Of a stretch of DNA of 58,614 bases, positions 45,897-58,109 are shown piece after piece. A program made the translations under genes and the position numbers. Within the stretch, counting starts at the first letter, position 1, and the number at the start of each line of letters is the position of its first letter. The stretch is from positions 1-58,614 of the forward strand of contig RHPI01003488.1 of NCBI GenBank assembly GCA_009103225.1, read 5' to 3'. Under the pieces are notes generated by a model that was not told where the DNA came from, did no database searches, and saw only the letters and a program-made list of their open reading frames with translations. The DNA comes from Chlorokybus atmophyticus. Its lineage: Eukaryota; Streptophyta; Chlorokybophyceae; Chlorokybales; Chlorokybaceae.

Positions 45897-48094
45897 CATG
45901 CATTGGGAGTGTTTAGTATTGTGTTTACGTGTACGTGTGTACTGGGTGCTGTATCATATGTACGTGTTGGTAGCTATCAAGGAGACTACGGCAAAGGTTA
46001 GTGTAGGGTTTGGTTTCTGCAGCAGCAGCTTGTGTGGCTGCAGAGTGGCAGTGCAATACTGGGAAATCTCGCTTCATTGTTGTGTCCGTCCTGTATGCCA
46101 ATTTGCAAGCAAGAGTTGCGCGCTCTCATCGTGGCTTTCCCAATCTATCTATACGTGTTGGCCTGTGAGCGCTGCAGCGTGCGCAAGCGCTGGCAGAGCT
46201 GGAGCGCGGTGCTGTGGCGGTGGCGGAGGCGGTGGCGGCTATGCCGGGGTGGACGCCACTATTACCAGGACCTCCCATGGTTGAGGCGGACGCGGAGCAG
46301 GCGATGGCAGGCGTGGATATGGCGGTGTGGAGATGTAGATGTACATTATATAGGATGCAGAGATTGTGGCATGTATCACAATGTGTGGTGATGTGGATGT
46401 GTGGGTGCAGGGAGGCGTGAATGATTGTCGGTGGCACATGAGTGTACAGGATATGCTGCCAGTAGTTGTAGACATGCATGACATCACTCACAGCGTGCCA
46501 AACAGCATGCAAGCACAGTGTGCTGTGCATGCGCGTGATGCAGCTTGCCTCTTTTGTACATTGTAGCACAACCACTGGGCTATACACACTGTTTATTTTA
46601 ACCTCACTACACTACACTAGTCTAGACCTCCCCGTAAGACATGCGAATTAGTAGTGTTACCTGCCCACACGGGCTATGTGTGACGGTGTGTGTGCATAGG
46701 CATGGACTGTGGACAGACTGTGGACAGGGCAAGCAATGTGACCAATAGCAACAAGAAACACCAACTGCGACACGCACAACCAGCAAGCTAGGTAGCTAGC
46801 GGCGGCAGCGAACAGGCCAAGTTAGCGTTAGCACAAGGCACAGCAGGCAGCACGTACGATAGCAGTAGCGCGCTGGGCCCTCAGCAGCGCGTGAAGCATA
46901 GCAAGGCAGCAAGCAGCCTCCGCTCCTCACCTACACAGGAGCGCACAGTGAGCCAGAAGCCGTGCATGCGGCGGTGTATGAGCGTGCGCGGCTGACATGC
47001 GAGGGAGTGTTTGCGTGCGGGATGGTAGGGGCGGTGTGTCAGTGTGGTGATGGTCAGCGTGCAGACTAGCGTGCTAGTGTGGTTGACATATCATGTACAT
47101 GTTCACGAAATGCGGAGTGGAATTGTACATAGCGGCGAGGGTGTAGGCGAGAGATGGGGAGGGAGGGGGAGTCCACGTCCTCTGGTTGCTGTGGGTCGCT
47201 GCTGCTGCTGCTGGAAGGCCGTTAACCAAGGCGCATGTGCAGGACTTCACTTGCCATGCATGCATGCATGGCTAAAAGGGGGGCAGTAGTGGTAGAATTA
47301 GGGGTAGTCAGCATACAGGCTTGTCCCGGTGGTCGATGTGGTGAGTGTTGCATTGCATGTGAATGTAGGTTTGCATGTACGAATTCCCTCTTGCATCTTT
47401 TGTATACAGTGTACATGTAGTAGTGGTTGCCTACTGTTGGCATGGCTCTTTAGCTTGTCTGCTTCGATGACGAATATGACTGCGCGTATGGCTTGCACAA
47501 GTCTTTGTCGCACTCAGCAACAAGCAGCTACTTATCACTCTCACTCTAGCGGTCGTGCATGCTGGCGGGCAGCCCGGACGCTTCCAACACCAATAGGTGT
47601 TGGAAGCGTCCGCGGTGCTGGCGGATTAAACTGCTACCCTATCCTGCCCTTACCTGCTGCTCCCCTGTTCTGTTCTTAGCTGTGTACAGTCCTAATGCAC
47701 TTGGCTCTAGCCTGGAGGGCCCTCTCACCGCTTGTTTTCATACCTGTGCTTGTTGCTGTGCTGTTTTTTTGTTGTTGATCAAGCAAGCTTAACCTTTCAT
47801 GTGCTGGTGATGTGTCCTTGCCGTGCCACAGCCACTAGTTGTATCCTTGTGCATGACGTATGCACAAGTGTTCACATGCTCAGCCGTTCTCCTCTGTCGT
47901 CACCAATGTGGCAAGCTGTGCTATGCGTGCACGTGGCAAGTTGTGCATTGCTGCCTTGTGTGATCAGCGCTGGTGGTTCAGTCCACGATCACCACCTCAA
48001 GCCTCTTGCTTTTCAAGTCACGGTCACCCCAATCACAACGGCAGTGCTAACAAAACTAGTACGCTGTTTGTGGCATAGCGTTGGTCTTGGAGGC
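45897..48094. other. Intergenic, 2.2 kb, with a perfect hairpin
   Basis: No coding sequence was recognised. It is rich in TGTG and GCA words. The main structured object is the inverted repeat at 47575-47612. The promoter of the TPR-SET gene should be near the right end. Confidence 0.5.
47575..47612. repeat. Perfect 17-bp inverted repeat with 4-nt loop
   Basis: The arms CGGACGCTTCCAACACC (47575-47591) and GGTGTTGGAAGCGTCCG (47596-47612) are exact complements around AATA. There is no T tract after it that would suggest a terminator. Confidence 0.92.
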
Positions 48095-51000
48095 ATGGCG
48101 GCGGTGAAGGCGCTGGCGGCGCTGCTGCCCTCGCCGCTGGCGGCGGCGCTGAGAGACGCCTGCTCCTCCTCCTTCTCCTCCTCGCAGTCGTCGTCCGCCG
48201 CCTCACGGCTCGAGGAGCTCGCCGCCGCCGTGGAGGCCGCCCTGCACGGCCACCACCACTTCAAGCAGGTGATTGCCACCACTCGCAAGCGTACAACCCA
48301 CACAACACCTGTCAAGCATGAGGCAGTTAAACATCATCATCATCATCATCATCATCAACATGGCCAATAGGTTGTTGGAGAGCTCGTCAATGACGTTGAC
48401 GGGCCGTGCGCCAAGCGCAAGGAGGAGGCGGAGCGGCTGCACCAGGCTGGGAACGGTGCGTTCAGGGGGGGCGGGTATGAGTCCGCTGCGGCGCTGTACT
48501 CGCAGGTGATTACATGTGCACGTGCGCAATATCACATACAGGCACGCACCAGCTTGCACACGCGAGCATGCACACGTACACACGCCGGTGCACATACGCA
48601 TGCAAACGCATGCACAGACGCTTATGCGCGTGTGTACACAAGCTCTCACACACTCGCACACACACGCGCACTCATTTGCACACAGACACGCTCGCATACA
48701 CAGACACGCCTGCATATGCGCAGCGCTGCATTCACAGATGTGTGCGTGTGTACATACATGCAAAAAACATGCATATGCACACACACGCGCGCGCGCACGC
48801 ACGCACGCACGCGCATGCACATACATGTATACACTCAGGCACGCACTCGCATGCGCAAGTGCATACTAAGCATGCAAGCAGTTTGCATGTCAGCTGCCAT
48901 TACTTGCTGGTTGTCACATTGGTACTTGCCACCAGCTGCAGGCATGCGAGTACTGCACTTCTTGCAGAGTGTGTTGTACCATTCTTGCGTCAATATGTCA
49001 ACATGCGTGGGGATAGTGATGTTGAGAGGGGCTGGGTACTCAAGCATGATACAAGTAATTCACAGCGTGATTGGTTTTGTTGATCAACTCAACAGGCACT
49101 TCAGCACACGCGCCCATCCGACCGCCTGCAAGCGGTGCTTTACGGCAACCGTGCAGCATGTTTGAAGGTAGTTGGGCGTGTACAGACTGTACATTGTTTT
49201 GGTCAACGCCGCGTTGATTAACTGTTTTAACAGTATTGTGTGTTCCTTGTTCATCATCATCAGCACATGAGTCTGCTCAGGGAAGCTGAGCGGGACTGCA
49301 CGCGCGCGATGGCAGCAGATTCCAGGTACGCAAAGGTACTGTCTTTTACATGCATTGACGAGATGTGTTGAGGTCATGGTCGATGTGGTTTCAATCAGAT
49401 CCAACATGTCGATCGAACAGTGAACAACAACAACAACAACAGGTGTATCTTCGGCGCGGGCTGATCCGCGCCGCTCTGTGCGATTATGAAAACGCTCTTC
49501 GGGATGTGCAGCAAGCCACTGTGCTCGAAGGCAAAACTGGTGTGTAGAGTTAATGCATTGTGCTGAGCTTGATTTCAGCTTTGCCATACATACCATACAG
49601 CATGCTTGCTCGGTATGCACCCTCATGCATGCCTTTGGGCATACATATGTGTGCGCGCGTGCGTGCGTACGCATGTTTGGTGCGAATTTATGTGTGTGTG
49701 GGTTAGGAATAATGTGCGTGCGTGCGTGCATGCGCGCGTGTGCGTGTTTGTGCGTGCGTGTGCCTACCTGTGTGCGCTATATACTTCCGTCTTCAACTCG
49801 CATCAACCCCACCGCAGATGACGCGGAGTACCAAGCCCAGCTGCATCGAATACAAGCCGCGATGCAGCTGGCCGAGCGTTCAAAGCAAAGCGATGCAACA
49901 TGCACCAGCAGCAGTGAAACTATCGATCGTCATCACCCTGCTGTGGACAACGTCACCAGCGTCCACGACTACCCTGGCATGGGCCGCGGCCTGCGAGTGG
50001 ATGAGGTTGTTGAGGCGGGAAGGGTTGTGATGGAGGAGTACCCCTTTGGGGCGGTAAGTGAGGTGGTGTAGGTGGACGGCTGTTGTGCACAGTGCGTGTG
50101 TTTGCATACGTGCGCGTGTGCGTGCGTGTGCTCGTGTACCGTGTGATCATGCACTACTCGTATGTATCGCAGGTATAATGGCAAGCCTGAAACAAACCCC
50201 CCCGTGCAGGTCCTGTTGAAGCCTTGGCGCACGTCCCGCTGCCACCACTGCTTCTCCCCCCTCCCCCCTTCCTCCCCCCTCCCCTGCGACGGCTGCGCGA
50301 CGGCCCTCTTCTGCCGCGAGCGATGCCGCGACGCCGCCACATCGTCATCACACGAGGGAGGCGATGGACGGGGCGGGGAGCATGTGATGGAGTGTGGAGG
50401 GGGGAACTGGGGGGGGGTGATGCCGGTGGAGGTGGTACTCGCGTGCCGCGTAGTAGCGAAGCAGGTGAGTAGGAAGAGGCGCGCGCGCACATGTGCACGT
50501 AGTACGCATGTGTACGCGTGCACGTGTGCACACACATAAGCGCCTGTGCGCATAAACACGTACAGAGAGAGGCATGCAAAGAGACGCACGCATGCATGCA
50601 CGCAGACACACGCATATACACGCACATGTACACATACGCAAATACACACGTACACGTACACATATACGCTTGTTCCCAAGCAGGTGACTCTACTGGACAA
50701 TCGCGACATTGATTTGTGCTGGGATATTGCTAGTCTGCATGAAGATGAAGTGGTGGACAGTTTCGTGCTTGCTTGCGTGGCAACAGCGTGTGTCAACCAC
50801 TCCCTCCAACACCGACACAACAACAGCAACAGCCCAACATCTTCCCTTCACGTCTCAAGCGTATTCCAGACGCTCTGCATGCTGCGTGCCAACGCAATCG
50901 CCATCACGACACTGCTCGAGTCAAACGACAGCAACCACGCAATGTTGGGTTTCAGGCAGGAGCGCATCGCGCAGGCGCTGTATATACACGCGAGCATGGT

Positions 51001-51781
51001 GAACCACTCGTGCGATCCCAATGCTATGTTGACTTTTGGTCCATGTGGAGTTGTACGCGTGAGAGCTATTTGCAACATCCCAGCTGGCAACCAGTTATTC
51101 ATATCATACGGCCCGCAGAGAGGAGAACACATAACCCAACAGCGAAGACAACTTCTTTTGGAACAGTATTGCTTCCTTTGCCAATGCGAAGCGTGCAGCG
51201 CCGCACGCAACAACAACATTGCGGATATGTGGTTCGACGGCTTCGCGTGCGGTACACCAGGCTGCGATGGCGTGTTACCCAGCAACACGCCGCAAGTTGT
51301 GTCGGCGCCACATACCCACATATTCGCAGCGTGCTCGCAGTGTGGCCGCGAGGCCGATATTCATCAACTCTCTATCAAAGCTCAAGCTGCTCAGCGCAGG
51401 CTCAATGAAGCGATACTGACCCAAAACCTCAACAATTTATCATCATCCTTAGGTTTATTACAACAACTCCTTCACCAATACAATCGCCAGCTTGCGCGCG
51501 CACAAGACAACGTGGCAGAGGCTTTATGCAAAGCAGGGCGTTTCAGTGAGGCAATACCACATCTCGAAGCTTCAATCGACATCTTGACACAACATTACCC
51601 CGCGTCGAGTGTGGTTGTCGAGCACGAGAGGGTGAAAGTGGCATTTGCGTTGGTGGCAGCGGGAGAGCGGGAGCGAGCTGCGCAGGAGGCAAGAGAGGCT
51701 TTAAGAGTAATGAAGATGCACTATGGAGAGGAGTTGGGTGAGCATGCAACGTGGTTGGAACTCATGCATCTGGCGGAGTGA
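48095..51781 (+). CDS. TPR-MYND-SET protein (SMYD4-like lysine methyltransferase)
   Basis: Eight exons: 48095-48268, 48371-48505, 49096-49167, 49264-49335, 49443-49539, 49818-50053, 50210-50464, 50684-51781, giving 712 aa. TPR repeats span about 70-190 (KEEAERLHQAGNGAF, YGNRAACLK, YAKVYLRRGLIR). The SET domain begins at GRGLRVDEVVEAG and is split by a MYND zinc finger from residue 272 (CHHC, CDGC, LFCRERC, final Cys in MEC). It resumes with the core NHSCDPNAM (N454) and SYGPQ (Y489). The post-SET cysteines CQCEAC follow, and the C-terminus is TPR-like. SMYD enzymes methylate protein lysines using S-adenosylmethionine; the substrate here is unknown. The MYND loop carries unusual Gly/Pro runs. 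The last exon is very long compared with the others. Confidence 0.9.
48330..48358 (+). repeat. CAT microsatellite in intron 1 of the TPR-SET gene
   Basis: About nine CAT units lie shortly before the acceptor of exon 2. Confidence 0.9.
48515..48850. repeat. Alternating purine-pyrimidine tract in intron 2 of the TPR-SET gene
   Basis: Over 300 bp of CACA, CACG and CGCG words, densest at 48778-48823. Similar tracts lie in introns at 49640-49780, 50095-50150 and 50490-50665. The open frames through them are products of the repeat. Confidence 0.85.
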
Positions 51782-54700
51782 TGTATTGTGCGGTGATGTA
51801 ATGCAATGTGACATGATGCAATATATGGTGCCTAAATGGCAGCCGTGCGTAGTTAAACGTGAAGCATTGCAAACAAGCTGAGTATGCACACCTATTAACA
51901 ATACACGGGCTAGAACACTTGGCAATTAAAGTACTTGTGATGCACAATTGATATGCACATGCTCTGTTCAGCAGGATGTAGGTATAGACGAGTACAACAC
52001 TCGATTGCATGTGGATATAGCCATTGATGTTGTTGTGTATGCAGTGTTTCTTGAAACGTCTACCTATACTTGATGTGCGCTACTTTTTTGCTTATCATGG
52101 GCTCTGTTAAACCCACTTCAAAAATCTGGCATGAGGTTTTTCCGGTTCTCATAAACGCAGTCCTTAGTGAGCTTTGCGCATGGACTCACACGTCGTTAAC
52201 GAGCTCATTTCACTTTAAGGATTTGAACTTAGCGGCGCTGGCTTCCCCAATCTGGCTGCCAACCCCTAGTTTGCCCAGGTTTACTTTGCACGTTGCTTTA
52301 TGAAGACTCATTTGAGCTTATAACGGGAATTTGGACTTAAGGCCCCGGTTTCGTTAATCTCGACTAAGGCCTCAGCAACTTCCATTAACTCAGCCCCAAT
52401 TCACCAACTTTGCACAATGGTTCATTGCGGTGACGTGTCGTGCATATCACTCACATTGCCCGCACACCAAGCATGTTGGCATGGAACCATACCCCTTACA
52501 TACACGGTTACCGGTGAGCTCACTCCGCTTCATAAATTGAGCTTAGCGGCTTCCTTTTTTCTCAACCAAGGCCTAGCCAATCCTTGTTAATCACCCATTC
52601 ATAAGCCGCCGACTTTGCGCCAATTGCCTTGAGGGGTATCGGTAATCTACAAAGATTAATTACGACTGTCATTAACAACCTTCTTTATGCTCACTTCACA
52701 TCTTTTATTTTCACTTCACGGCGGCTTTGCTAATCTCGATCGGCCTTCACCTCAATGCCACTGAAAATGTTGTATACTTGTCTTATCTACACAACTCACT
52801 TCATGTGTGTTGTGTAGATCAGACATTGAGTAACGCCACATGCAAAACTAGCAACTATTGATTGTACCAACCTTGTTTTATGTCTTCAACTTGGACTGCC
52901 TTTTTGCATTTAAAGTCAAAGACATGCAAGATTGAACCCTTAAATAGAAAATCTTAGAGCAAATTGCAAATTGCATGAATTATATAATATGCACATCATT
53001 AAGGTATCATCATATACATCTGAATATACATGAGATATTGCCATGCTGAAACTTAAAAAAAAAAAAAAAAAAAAGCCTTTGAATCAACCACAATAAGTTA
53101 ATATAATCAAGCACGTACATGTAAACACACAAGCAAACCTATTCGGCAAACAAGGCAGCATAGGCAAAAGTACATTCAATTGGACAACACATATACGGAA
53201 AGCAACGGTCAGATTGTTACCTCAACAGTACCTATTGAAAGATCATCCGTCGCCGCTTGCTTCATGTTCCATTGCAAGGTTTTAAATCAAGCTACAAAAC
53301 TCATGAGAAGCACGTGCTACCCACGTGACCAACAGATCAATGCAATGCGGAGTGCACGTAGCAAACTTCTCTATCCACACCGTGGACATATACAAAAGCC
53401 TTTGCGCCAGGTACATGTGCACATCTTCAACACTTCCGCTGCAATAATTGCTGCGAAATAAACAATTATAACAACACATGGCCGAGAACATTTGAGAATC
53501 GTACTAGCTGCTTGACAGCGCACGCATTGCTGTTTACAAATGTACATGTTTCACAGATAGTCACCACTTGGCTAGTGCACAATACGCATGCACGCAATTG
53601 TATCACTGCAATAAAACGCACAGGTCAACATCAGGACGCGAAACGCGACTTATGAGCCACACTGCATCCTCCTACAACAGCTATCGTCATCCTCCGCCAC
53701 TTACTCGGCCGTCGCTGCATTGCATTTGACGTTGTTGGAACTTTCAACTTGGAAGGGCGTTCACTATTATTGGCGTCGCGCTTGCTGTTGTCAACACGCA
53801 TCCACGCACACATACACATCTACCTTATTACGCAGCTGCTCCGCTAAAGCACACCCTGGCGCCCCTGCCAACAGAAACTTTGTTGTTAGCTATGCAATCC
53901 TTACTACAAATGGACCCATTGATGCAAAGTATGCACGCATATGTAGCTGAAACAACATATGTGTGCTTGCAATACCTTACCACATAATCATAATTTGCGA
54001 GGCGAAACTCTGTGCTAGCAGGTGTAATATAAAGCACTTGCGCCACACAGGTTGTTTCCACGCAAGATCAGCAACGAATTGTGTGATCTGCGCTGCCGTG
54101 CCCTTACAAGCATGCTCCAATACAACATCTCCGAGGACACTGGCTGTTTGCAAGCCGCAAGCCGCCTCACCGGCGTGCTGTACCATTGTGGACTCCATTT
54201 ATAATGACCCGCCCGTCAGCCTCCACAATTGGCACATTGGCAAGCTTTAGACGCGAACGAATTTTGTCGATGAAAAAACTCACAAGGATTGGCCTCGAAT
54301 GCGTCAACCGACCCATGCGTGCGCAGTCCTTAATAACTTCAAAAGTCAGCATGACAGCGCTTGGCGTTGCTCCCATACGTAGCTATACACCTCCCCCTCC
54401 TCCTCCTCATGGTTGACGTCGCGGACAAGCCCATTGGGCGGCGCCATTGAAGCTGAACAATTGCTGACAAAAATAGCCTCCAATCACTCATGCCACCAAA
54501 AAAAGCTATTCCGCTTAGCCTACAAAGCTGTAGCTGGAGGGTTTTACGGAAGGCAGTGCTCCCGCGTCCTTACTAGATTATGATACGGTGCTGCAAGTAC
54601 CGCAACCATCAACAAAACTTTACTAGAAGTTGATGTGTGATAAGTAAATATTACAAGCACTTTACTCTTATTTGATCGCAAACTCGACGTCAGTAATATT

Positions 54701-56464
54701 AATATGAGCCCGTTGTACACACACCACAAGCACCACAGCGTTTAAAAGAGCAAAATACTGAAGCTGTAGCAGGCGCCCCACGAACAATGGCCAATCAATG
54801 TTTACAAAACTACAATATAAATATGGTATATATACATTTATAACTACTATTATTTTTACAACCAAGCAGCAACAATAACCATTGTGACAACACATACACA
54901 ATACTTCAACATAAGAGCACACAAATCTTATACAAGAATAACCATGTAACAATAGGCCATAGGGCATGAATCGCCAACTTGCAAAATAACACATTATCCT
55001 GCACAACACATGTATACACAACGACATATTTATGATGGCCATTACAACATACTCAGGGTTTACAAGCTTTTTAGAAGCGCCAGACAGGACCCCACTAATA
55101 TTGTGATTGACTCGAATTTGAGTCATTGAGTGCTTTGCTAAATTAACAAGAAATGCACAATGTAAACACAACCGCACACTACAATACCAACAAGATACAA
55201 TTAGAACTCATTTATTTCAGAATATGCTTAACATGCACGAGCTTAAGTTGCGCGATGTCCTTACAAAATCAGATGCTCGCATGAATGCATGTTGCAATGA
55301 ATTTGCATGAGTGCAATCTCACAACATCCGAATGTGGACCTGCATGTAATATGACATCACATAATATAGTATAATATGATAAACACATCTGAACAAAAAC
55401 CATGATACTGCTTATTTGGATTGCTGGCACGCTGGCTTAAATTATGGCCTCCAACTCATGAATGATGTCCTTATTAATAATATAATGTGATATGAGTCAT
55501 CACGTTGGTTGTGGCTCGTGCAAAAGTAACGTCAAATGGCGGTAGGAAGGTTTTACTGAACCATAAACCGATCGCATCAAAAATCTAATCAGCAATACTG
55601 GCAACATCATCATAAAAAGACAATGCAACTCATTGATTTATGCACATCCCCAAGGACCAACATCGCAACTTCAACACCCGCCGCTGCCGGCACCAACTTC
55701 GTGGCGGCGTTGATGAACAACGCCGTGTTTATTAACGCCGCCACGAATATCGCCACCACATCAGCGCCACCGCCGCTACTCGGCCCAAACTGCCACAGTG
55801 CACGTGCACTACCCCCGGTATGCCATGCAAAATAACCAATTTTACGGCGCTAACCGAAACCGTAAGCTTACTGATAATAACATCTTGCCCAATATACCAA
55901 CAGACACGATGAAATGTCATTCAACCTTATAGTTCACTGAGCAACTTGATCGCGGTCACCAATGGTTGCTTTACTTAACAAATTGTACTCACTCTGAAAA
56001 TGTCAACTTCGCCAATTGTTACTAAGCCTGTGGGCCTGACTACTTATTTTCAACAAAGGTTTGCGACTTGTGCCACTTGTGCCACTTCACCTCATCAAGT
56101 GCTTAAGTTACTTGACAATTTTGTACTAGAAGACCGTTCTGGTAATGCAGGCTTTGTGAAAGAGCTTGAGGTCAAATGCCTATCGTCCAATCTGACTTCA
56201 ATATCGAGCTAGCAACCGCGATCAAGTTTATCATGGCTGCTTCATTGAACAACATGTCGCATTCGCTTTAGGCATGCAAGGTTCGCGACTTGGCGACTTG
56301 TAATCGAGGCCTTCTTTGCTTTGATCAACAGAAGTTGACAACTCAATGACATGAGCTTATAAAGCAGCGGAAACCCTCTCGAGACTTACCTCAAGCTCCG
56401 CGATGCGGATCGGGTGCCCGTTGTTCGTTGAGACTTCATCAGCGATGCTAAATTTAAGATTGGA
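51782..56464. other. AT-rich intergenic stretch, no gene recognised
   Basis: The TPR-SET 3' UTR should occupy the first few hundred bases. Beyond it the DNA is AT-rich with short, low-quality open frames on both strands and no family resemblance. A run of 20 A lies at 53055-53074. A 19-nt word at 53192-53210 reappears at the window's right edge. CCTCCT and CCGCCG words occur near 54400 and 55690-55780. Confidence 0.5.
53055..53074 (+). repeat. A20 homopolymer
   Basis: Twenty consecutive A. No flanking target duplication or upstream coding relic was found that would make it a retroposed tail. Confidence 0.9.
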
Positions 56465-56785
56465 GGGCATGCGATGTTGAGGAGACTCGTGCAACTGGCA
56501 GGGTGATGTGGTGTGATGTGATGTGATGTGGCGTGAGGTTATGTGATGCGATATACCATGCCTATATTGCAACTGTGCGCAGTTGACCATAAAGCATAGC
56601 AAACAAGCTGAGCATGCACACTTATCATCCATACACGGGCTAGGACACTTGGCAATCAGAATATGTGTGATGCACATGTGACACGCATGTGTTTGCTCTA
56701 TGGAGGCAGGATGTAGATGTAGTCGCGTGTACAACACTCATTACCTTTGGATATAGCTGATGGTGTTGTTGTATGAGCAAGTGGG
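56465..56785 (+). pseudogene. Decayed duplicate of the TPR-SET gene's 3' end and 3' UTR
   Basis: It aligns in the same orientation with about 51734-52035. Shared blocks include AACAAGCTGAGYATGCACAC, ACACGGGCTAGRACACTTGG and GGATATAGC. The coding end is also mirrored: the gene's GCATGCAACGTGG...CTGGCGGAGTGATG corresponds to GCATGCGATGTTG...CTGGCAGGGTGATG here, so the copy includes the last codons and the stop. Upstream coding similarity fades quickly. A GATGT short repeat has expanded just after the stop. Confidence 0.7.
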
Positions 56786-57176
56786 GCGTGTACCAATTCA
56801 CACATCGCCGTCTGAAGTGTCCGCCTAATCTTATTCTATTAATACTTGCATGCTACTTGCATGCCAGCTTCCGAATGCTCCTTGCATGCTTGCATACAGT
56901 TTCTGGAGAGTTTGCTTAACGGAACTCGTATGTGAGTTTTTATATGACTAAACAGGCAAGTATGCACTAAAGTACAGAACACACTGGCAGGCGCGTGTGG
57001 TTGCCGATGTGATGTGTGGTGTGAAAATGCATGTTTTCAACAGCCTTGTGCTTATCCTGTACACTATTGACACACGCAACAGCAGCAATGACTCTGCAGT
57101 TGCAAAGCTACATTTCTGTACAGATTGACTACACATCATACTAACGCATGGACGCAGGACCAACAGAGCCACCCTC
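56786..57176. other. Intergenic, 3' flank of the BPI/LBP gene
   Basis: TTGCATGC words recur at 56846-56890. Nothing else was recognised. Confidence 0.45.
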
Positions 57177-58109
57177 CTAGCCTATGTACGCCAGGTCCGT
57201 ACAGACCAGCAGGTAGCGGTCCCGGTAAGTTATCTTGGACTCACGGAAGGCCACAAACGGCACGCGAGGCAGCGGGAAGCCCGTCGACAGCCTCTGGTTG
57301 ATGCGCGGGATGACCACCGCGTTGACTATCAGCTGCACCGCGCGCTGCATCTGAAGCACCGACAGCCATATTAGTCAAGCATGCTTACGAGAGTGCAACC
57401 TTCAACCATCTTACCAGTGTCATGGGGAAGGAGCCAATGTCACTCCATAGCAGCGACAAGCTCAGGGTGTCTACATGCACGGAGCCCGTGATGTTGGTTG
57501 AGACCACACGTGCGCGGCCCTCCAGATCCACGACCAACCCAACAGCTGCGACGCCCTTTAGCGTGTTGTTGGGCAACACCACCTGCAGCAACTCACTGGT
57601 TGGTCATGGATGCAATCAACCACCGACGTCAAGCCTGCGCCTCACATGTCAACTCACTTTTCACTCAGCCAGCAACTCAACTGGTGAAACAATAACATGC
57701 ATACAAAGCATGTATGTATATCACTACCATGGACAGCCATACAAGCATGTGCATACATGCATGTGTGCGTGTTGAGCGCATACCCCCTTAACTCGTTTAC
57801 ATGCTCAGCCAATCAACAAATGCACGCGCGCACGCGCACCTGTATGAGCATCTCCCCATCCACGGTTGCCTTTATCCCCTCCTCTGCCGTGATCCTAAAT
57901 TCCGGCAGTGTCGTCGCGTTGACGTGCAACACCATGGCCGCATCCGGGTATTCGCGGTACAGCGGGGGTACGATCCACTTCCAAGCGGTTGTGTTGAGCT
58001 GAAGGCTGAAGGAATGGGGCAGTTCATCGACGTCCCAGTGAAGCTGATCAGCGTGGTAGTAAACCCAGAGGGCGGAGTTCACGACGTAGTCAGTCACGGC
58101 AATAGTCAC
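57177..58109 (-). CDS. BPI/LBP-family lipid-binding protein, C-terminal part
   Basis: Three exons, 58109-57840, 57582-57415 and 57350-57177, all phase 0, give the last 203 residues. The start of the gene lies beyond the right edge or in sequence I could not assign (58110-58614). Recognisable parts are DYVVNSALWVYYHADQL at the start of the C-terminal barrel, TNITGSVHVDTLSLSLLWSD, and the terminal INQRLSTGFPLPRVP followed by DRYLLVCTDL. Together these are the second BPI barrel and its closing segment. Several N-x-T sites fit a secreted glycoprotein. Animal members bind bacterial lipopolysaccharide or lipids, and plant members (LBR type) are linked to LPS responses; the ligand here is unknown. 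Confidence 0.85.

Noticed and set aside
48506-49165. Three overlapping open frames rich in His, Thr, Cys and Arg
   Set aside because: They are produced by the CACA/CACG microsatellite of an intron; splice sites and protein homology place it between exons 2 and 3.
53040-53080. A20 run as the tail of a retroposed gene or SINE
   Set aside because: No target duplication around it and no recognisable transcript upstream.
53800-54420. Possible coding region on the minus strand (frames with DGRVIINGV and ACGLQTASVLGD)
   Set aside because: The pieces lie in different frames with stops between them, no splice sites join them well and no family was recognised.
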